Shown here: positions 1-5,039 of the stretch, piece by piece
Position numbering within the stretch: position 1 is the first letter of the stretch
Layout of the letters: each line of letters opens with the position of its first letter
Program-made: the position numbers and the translations under genes
Assembly: GCA_024642805.1 (NCBI GenBank)
Contig: JAHEAK010000449.1
Location: 1 to 5,039 of the forward strand
Direction of reading: 5' to 3'
DNA: 5,039 nt
DNA from: Kofleriaceae bacterium
Lineage (GTDB): Bacteria; Myxococcota_A; Polyangia; Haliangiales; Haliangiaceae
Notes under the pieces: generated by a model
What the model saw: the letters and a program-made list of their open reading frames with translations, nothing else
Told to the model about the DNA's origin: nothing
The model's database searches: none

Positions 1-240
1 CTCGAGCCACATCGGATCGGTGCCGAGCGCAAAGTAAGGACCGGTAAAGAGCTCGCCCATGCACAGCGCCTGCACACCCATGGCGCTGGCGGCCGCGATC
101 AGCTCGCGGTGGTGCTCGAGATTGGCATCGCGGAGCTCACCGAGGCGGCCCTTTAGACTGTGCAGTTCGGCAATGCTAGCGGGCATCGCGCTGTAGGCGT
201 TTCGAGTTTGGGTGAGTGCTGCGCGAAGGATGCGAGTCAT
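1..240 (-). CDS. Nitrilase-superfamily C-N hydrolase (beta-ureidopropionase / N-carbamoylputrescine amidase-like), N-terminal part
   Basis: Only the first 80 residues lie in the window; the frame runs off the left edge without a stop. The protein starts MTRILRAALTQTRN, the first beta strand typical of nitrilase-fold amidohydrolases. It continues with a helix containing ANLEHHRELI (39-48) and then GVQALCMGELFTGPYF (55-70). Glu63 in the GELF segment matches the first catalytic Glu of the Glu-Lys-Cys triad; the Lys and Cys would lie beyond the edge. Relatives hydrolyse N-carbamoyl amino acids or N-carbamoyl amines to the free amine, CO2 and ammonia in the cytoplasm. The ATG at 240-238 overlaps the TGA of the upstream PLP gene (ATGA), and a strong AGGAG lies 7 nt before it, so the start is well supported. 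The context suggests it removes a carbamoyl group from an intermediate of N-heterocycle breakdown. Family assignment is firm; the substrate is inferred. Confidence 0.9.
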   Translation of the reverse strand, partial: MTRILRAALTQTRNAYSAMPASIAELHSLKGRLGELRDANLEHHRELIAAASAMGVQALCMGELFTGPYFALGTDPMWLE

Positions 241-1517
241 CGGATAGCTCCTGTAAAGAGGACCAGAGTGGTTGCGGCGTCCCCGAGCTCGCCCACGAGC
301 TGGCCCCGTGCGCGCGCCTCCAGGAGCCCAGCAAAGCCAGCGGCGCCGGTATGATCGACGGAAATCCCAGTGCGCTCGGTGGCAAGCGATTGCGCCTGGC
401 GCAGGCGATCTTCACTGACGGTGATGACCGAGCCGTGGCTTGCGTGCAGACCTTCGACGATGGACAGCCAATCGTAGGTCTCATCATCGAGGATGCCGCC
501 GGCCACGCTCTGCGGTGGGCGCTCCCACGGCCACATGAATTCGGAGCGATGGCTGCGGGCATAGTCCAGGTCAGCGCCGCGCTCTTGCACCGCCCGCCAT
601 GCGCGAGCAAGGGGATGGGCGTTGTCGGTCTGAACGGCGTGAAAGCGCGGCAGCTGGTCGATGAGGCCCGCCTCCTGCGCCATGGCGTAGGCCTGCATGA
701 GCGAGCTTGCCAGCGCGCCGCCACCCACCTGCACGAAGACATCCTCGAAAGGCCGCGACTGACTCTGCTCGATGAGCTCCCAGCCAAGGGTGTGGCCGCC
801 GACGAGAGCCAGCGCGTTGTCACCGCCCTGGCAGCTAAAGGGCAGGGCGCCGCCAGCAACAGCCTCGCGAAAGCGCAGATAGCAGGGGTCGCCAGCCGGA
901 TCGCTCTCGCGCCGCTCGCAGAAGACGCGCTCGGCACCGAGAGATTCCAAACGCGCGAGCACAGCAGGGTCGGCGGTGGGCGGAACGAAGACTTGCAGGG
1001 GCCGACCAGCGGCCTTGGCGACCACAGCTGCTGCCAGCGCCGCATTGCCGCAGCTGGCGATGGCCAGGGGCTTGGCGATGGCTCGGCCCGAAATTCTCTC
1101 CGCCAACGCTAGATGAATGGCGGTGGCAATCAAGTGGCGTGCCTTGTGCGAGCCGGAGACATTGACGGTCTCGTTTTTGACCCAGGTTTGCAGCGCGTCT
1201 TCGCGAGTGAGTGGCGTCATCAATGGAGCGCGATCGACCTCGGCAATGGCGTCGCTCAAGCTGCTGACGAGATCTACGTAGTCCTCATCGGCAAGGCCTT
1301 GGGCACGAGCCACCTGATAGCTGTAACTCAGGCGTCGGTAGCGCACGAAGGGATTGCGGCTGGCGGATGCGTCCCGTCTCGACCAGGCATCAGCTATCTG
1401 GTCCGCGTTCCATCGCAGGACGTGATCGACATCGCCCTCGCCGCGCTGGGCGCACGAGAAGGGCAGAAGCTCATCCTCTGCGACGATGGTGTCGCAACCG
1501 CCGCACTGCAGCTGCAC
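237..1517 (-). CDS. Threonine-synthase-like fold-type II PLP-dependent lyase
   Basis: A 426-residue cytoplasmic enzyme of the threonine synthase / tryptophan synthase beta superfamily. Lys125 in SGSHKARH (121-128) is the expected PLP Schiff-base lysine. SCGN (155-158) matches the Asn loop over the cofactor, and VGGGALASS (264-272) matches the glycine-rich phosphate-binding loop. HTGAAGFAGLL (389-399) and the C-terminal FTGAIR also recall threonine synthase relatives. The N-terminus carries C5-x2-C8 and C22, a remnant of the zinc-ribbon-like head of some threonine synthases; the fourth Cys is absent. The GTG start at 1517-1515 lies one base after the upstream TAG and 4 nt after GAGGTG. The only close in-frame ATG possibilities would cut off the CxxC head. 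Family members carry out beta- or gamma-elimination or replacement on amino acids. In this operon an ammonia-lyase role on an amino acid from heterocycle breakdown is plausible. True threonine synthase is less likely, as no threonine pathway gene is nearby. Confidence 0.9.
   Translation of the reverse strand: MQLQCGGCDTIVAEDELLPFSCAQRGEGDVDHVLRWNADQIADAWSRRDASASRNPFVRYRRLSYSYQVARAQGLADEDYVDLVSSLSDAIAEVDRAPLMTPLTREDALQTWVKNETVNVSGSHKARHLIATAIHLALAERISGRAIAKPLAIASCGNAALAAAVVAKAAGRPLQVFVPPTADPAVLARLESLGAERVFCERRESDPAGDPCYLRFREAVAGGALPFSCQGGDNALALVGGHTLGWELIEQSQSRPFEDVFVQVGGGALASSLMQAYAMAQEAGLIDQLPRFHAVQTDNAHPLARAWRAVQERGADLDYARSHRSEFMWPWERPPQSVAGGILDDETYDWLSIVEGLHASHGSVITVSEDRLRQAQSLATERTGISVDHTGAAGFAGLLEARARGQLVGELGDAATTLVLFTGAIR
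248..252 (-). promoter_or_regulatory. Shine-Dalgarno AGGAG for the nitrilase-like gene
   Basis: AGGAG on the minus strand, 7 nt before the ATG at 240-238 and inside the 3' end of the preceding PLP gene. It fixes the start of the nitrilase-like gene. Together with the ATGA overlap it points to coupled or reinitiated translation. Confidence 0.75.
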
Positions 1518-1518
1518 G

Positions 1519-3009
<1,491 letters not shown>

Positions 3010-3010
3010 C

Positions 3011-4000
3011 TTAAATCTCACTCATTCGCTGCCAGAGTCGCGCGGCCTGTGCCTGCGCTTCGTTTCGTAGGGTTTGCAAAGTCTCTTCACTGGGCGGGGC
3101 GCTGGCCTTTGGCTGCACGCCGTCCCAAAAGGTGCCAAGCAGCACGGCGCTGGCGTCGATGCGCATGGCAGCCGCACTCAAATCATCTCCAGCGCTCTCG
3201 GCATCCTCCATGAGGGCCGCCGCTTCCGCCATCATGTCGGCCGGGTAGCCATCGGTGCCGAGGGCGACCAGCGTGCTCTCGGCCAGTGCCCGGGGATAGC
3301 CGACCTGGTTGCCGCGATTGGAGCGCGGGTTCTGCACGATCCAGATGCCACTCTCGGCGCAGGCCTGCACTTCCTCGCTGTCGAGGTAGATGCCGTGCGC
3401 GAAGATCGAGCCACTGTCCATGGCATCGCACTTGTCGAGTCTGTCGATGAGACCCGCGTAGCCGCGCTCGCGGGCGTCGACGACATCGGCCATGTCTTCG
3501 GCGACGTGAACATGCAAGACGGTATCGTGCTGACGGGCGAGCTCGGCGGCTTCACGAATGGTGTTGTCGCTGACCGTGAAGCAGGCGTGCAGACCAATGG
3601 CACCTTTGACCAGGGGGCGATCGTTGTCGCGCAGGAAGCGCGCGCACTCGGCAAGACCGCGCTCGGCTTCGGCGCGACCGCCATTGCGCTCGGTGGCCCC
3701 GTAGCAGAGAACGGCTGGCATGCCCATGCGCTGGCAGACCTCGGCGATGATGTCGAGGGAGCCTTCGATGAAGTTCGGCGACTCGTGGTGATCGATGAGT
3801 CCTACGCAGCCATGGCGCAGCGCTTCGGCCACGTAGAGCTCACAGCTGGCCTTCAGGCTGGCGGCATCGAGGGCGCGATCCAGTCGCCACCACACGCGCT
3901 CGAGAATCTGTACGAAGTTTTCTGGCGCGGGCGTGGGCGCGGGCATGCCCAGGGGCGCAAGGCCGCTGTACAAATGGGTGTGGGCGTTGACTCGACTCAT
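3011..4000 (-). CDS. ssnA: SsnA-like amidohydrolase, compact form without the beta-sandwich domain
   Basis: A 329-residue cytoplasmic metal-dependent amidohydrolase of the SsnA / chlorohydrolase / guanine deaminase group. The metal site appears complete: H7 and H9 in NAHTHLYSG, H165 in LHVHVAED (162-169), H202 in FAHGIYL and D250 in LGTDGYPADM. GLIDHHESPNFIEGS (67-81) and NPRSNRGNQVGY (224-235) are close to SsnA-type sequences. Relatives are about 430-450 residues, with 50-60 residues before the HxH motif forming half of a beta-sandwich and a second half at the C-terminus. Here HxH begins at residue 7, and the C-terminus is a short Ala/Gln-rich helix ending RLWQRMSEI. An in-frame TAA (the stop of the upstream gene) lies 12 codons before the ATG, with no other start codon between, so the start cannot be extended. 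The ribosome binding site is poor; AAAGAGAAG (4016-4024) is 15 nt away. SsnA genes sit in selenium- and purine-related clusters, which fits this operon. The likely reaction is hydrolytic deamination or ring amidine hydrolysis; the substrate is unknown. Confidence 0.88.
   Translation of the reverse strand: MSRVNAHTHLYSGLAPLGMPAPTPAPENFVQILERVWWRLDRALDAASLKASCELYVAEALRHGCVGLIDHHESPNFIEGSLDIIAEVCQRMGMPAVLCYGATERNGGRAEAERGLAECARFLRDNDRPLVKGAIGLHACFTVSDNTIREAAELARQHDTVLHVHVAEDMADVVDARERGYAGLIDRLDKCDAMDSGSIFAHGIYLDSEEVQACAESGIWIVQNPRSNRGNQVGYPRALAESTLVALGTDGYPADMMAEAAALMEDAESAGDDLSAAAMRIDASAVLLGTFWDGVQPKASAPPSEETLQTLRNEAQAQAARLWQRMSEI
3016..3023 (-). promoter_or_regulatory. Probable Shine-Dalgarno GAGTGAGA for the 496-residue PLP enzyme
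   Basis: A purine-rich GAGTGAGA on the minus strand ends 6 nt before the ATG at 3009-3007 and lies in the last codons of the amidohydrolase gene. The alternative GTG at 3021-3019 sits inside it, which favours the ATG. It is weaker than a canonical AGGAGG. Confidence 0.45.
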
Positions 4001-4036
4001 GCTTCTTGCTTTGGGCTTCTCTTTGGTGCGGCTGCC

Positions 4037-5039
4037 TTAGGCCTGCGAGCGCGCCTTGATCTTGCCAACGCTGATGGCCTTGCCCGCTGGCGAGTCCTTC
4101 ATGGGCAGGCGATAGCGGCGCACGCCATCGAAGGCGTAGAGCGCGCCGGCGACAGCGCCCGCGGTGGGCACCAGGCCAATCTCGCCAACGCCCTTGGCAC
4201 CGAAAGGACCTTCGGGCTCATGGTCCTCGACCAGGATGACGTCGATGGTCGGCATGTCGCGAGCGCGCATGACGCCAATCTCGCGCATCTTGTAGGTCAC
4301 CGGCCAGCCCTCTTCACAGGGCAGGTCTTCGCTGAGCGCAAAGCCAAGTCCCATGTGGACGGCACCTTCGATCTGGCCTTCGCAGAGCGCGGGGTTGATG
4401 GCGCGGCCGACATCGTGGGACGCAACCACGTGCTCGAGCTTGCCCTCGGCATCGAGAATGACCAGCTGGGTGGCGAAGCCAAAGGCGGTGTGCGTCTTGA
4501 TCTTCTTGTTGCCCTCTTTGCCTGGGGCGGTGGTGTCGTCGACGACCACGTCGGCGGCAAAGACCTGGCCGACCAAATCACCGAGGGTCTTGCCGCTGTC
4601 GAGAGCGGCCTTGAGCTTCTCGGCGGCGCTCTTGACCGCGCGACCGCCAAAGAGGGTGCCGCGTGAGCCCGTGGTTTGCCCGCAGCCAAGGGCGAACTTG
4701 GAGTCGACCTGTGGGCGGAAGATGGCGGCATCGAGACCGGTGACTTCGACCGCGCACTGCACGAGCACCGTCAAGAGGCCTTGCCCCATCTCGGTGTAGC
4801 CGTTGTACAGACCGATGGTGCCATCGGCTTCGACGGTGAGACGAGCCTTGCCCCACTCGACGGCGCCGTTGCCAATGCCGCTGTTCTTGATGCCACAGTC
4901 AATGCCGACCGCCTTGCCGGCCTTTTTGGCGGCGTAGTAGGCATCCTTGACCGACTCGAGGGTCTCTTTGACGCCGACTGACTTCTCGAAGATCTGGCCG
5001 GAGGCAAAGGTGTCGCCAATACCGACCACGTTGCGGTGG
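4037..5039 (-). CDS. Molybdenum-binding subunit of xanthine dehydrogenase family, selenium-dependent type, C-terminal part
   Basis: The final 333 complete codons of a longer gene (family members with the whole Mo-binding region run to roughly 750-950 residues); the 5' end is beyond the right edge. The frame is open to the edge, reading HRNVVGIGDT. The GTG at 5029 is therefore not the start. Motifs of the molybdopterin domain are present: NGYTEMGQG (about 4778-4804), TTGSRGT (4655-4675), HDVGRAINP (about 4391-4417) and GPFGAKGVGE (4181-4210). The last holds the conserved catalytic Glu (codon 4183-4181) that acts as base in purine hydroxylation. Wording such as KNSGIGNG and NGYTEMGQG is closer to selenium-dependent xanthine dehydrogenases and the XdhD group than to the aerobic XdhB type. 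In these enzymes selenium is a labile cofactor, not selenocysteine, and no in-frame TGA is seen. It would oxidise xanthine, hypoxanthine or a similar N-heterocycle. The next gene follows after 36 bp. The exact substrate cannot be read from this fragment. Confidence 0.92.
   Translation of the reverse strand, partial: HRNVVGIGDTFASGQIFEKSVGVKETLESVKDAYYAAKKAGKAVGIDCGIKNSGIGNGAVEWGKARLTVEADGTIGLYNGYTEMGQGLLTVLVQCAVEVTGLDAAIFRPQVDSKFALGCGQTTGSRGTLFGGRAVKSAAEKLKAALDSGKTLGDLVGQVFAADVVVDDTTAPGKEGNKKIKTHTAFGFATQLVILDAEGKLEHVVASHDVGRAINPALCEGQIEGAVHMGLGFALSEDLPCEEGWPVTYKMREIGVMRARDMPTIDVILVEDHEPEGPFGAKGVGEIGLVPTAGAVAGALYAFDGVRRYRLPMKDSPAGKAISVGKIKARSQA

Noticed and set aside
216..1112. A 298-codon plus-strand frame and an overlapping 289-codon minus-strand frame opposite or within the threonine-synthase-like gene
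   Set aside because: Both are alternative-frame shadows; the products are rich in Arg, Ser and Pro or Ala and show no family motifs.
3010..3021. GTG at 3021 as start of the 496-residue PLP enzyme (MRFKMATL)
   Set aside because: It would lie inside the likely ribosome binding site. The ATG four codons later has better spacing and gives a more natural N-terminus.
4001..4036. Promoter or terminator between the hydroxylase and amidohydrolase genes
   Set aside because: The gap is only 36 bp and shows no inverted repeat with a T-run and no recognisable -35/-10 pair.
3074..4666. A 530-codon open frame on the plus strand
   Set aside because: It spans two unrelated minus-strand genes and their junction, which a real gene would not be expected to do. 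Its length comes from the absence of stops in GC-rich antisense DNA.
4037..5039. Selenocysteine in the hydroxylase
   Set aside because: No in-frame TGA is present in the visible part. Selenium in this family is held as a labile cofactor, so selenium dependence is inferred from similarity only.

Overview
The window looks like part of one bacterial operon, read entirely on the minus strand. The DNA is GC-rich, and codon third positions are strongly biased to G and C. I cannot name the organism from this. The gene content (a xanthine dehydrogenase of the selenium-dependent type beside an SsnA-like aminohydrolase) is typical of bacteria that break down purines under low-oxygen or anaerobic conditions.

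In transcription order (right to left) there are five genes. (1) 5039-4037: the C-terminal third of a molybdenum hydroxylase, best matching selenium-dependent xanthine dehydrogenases, cut by the window edge. (2) 4000-3011: an unusually short SsnA-like amidohydrolase that keeps the metal site but lacks the usual flanking beta-sandwich. (3) 3009-1519: a 496-residue fold-type II PLP enzyme whose active-site motifs partly recall diaminopropionate ammonia-lyase (YgeX). (4) 1517-237: a 426-residue threonine-synthase-like PLP enzyme. (5) 240-1: the first 80 residues of a nitrilase-superfamily amidohydrolase resembling beta-ureidopropionase or N-carbamoylputrescine amidase, cut by the left edge. Gene 5 overlaps gene 4 by an ATGA.

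The genes are packed with gaps of 36 bp, 1 bp and 1 bp and an overlap of 4 bp. No stretch is free for a promoter or terminator, so a single transcript with translational coupling is the simplest reading. The likely joint job is stepwise breakdown of a purine or related N-heterocycle: hydroxylation (gene 1), hydrolytic deamination or ring amidine hydrolysis (gene 2), hydrolysis of a carbamoyl or ureido group (gene 5), and PLP-dependent elimination of ammonia from an amino-acid product (genes 3 and 4). The reaction order and exact substrates are inference. The features most worth a second look are the minimal SsnA-like enzyme, the tandem pair of dissimilar PLP lyases, and the nitrilase in a setting where known clusters use a carbamoyltransferase.
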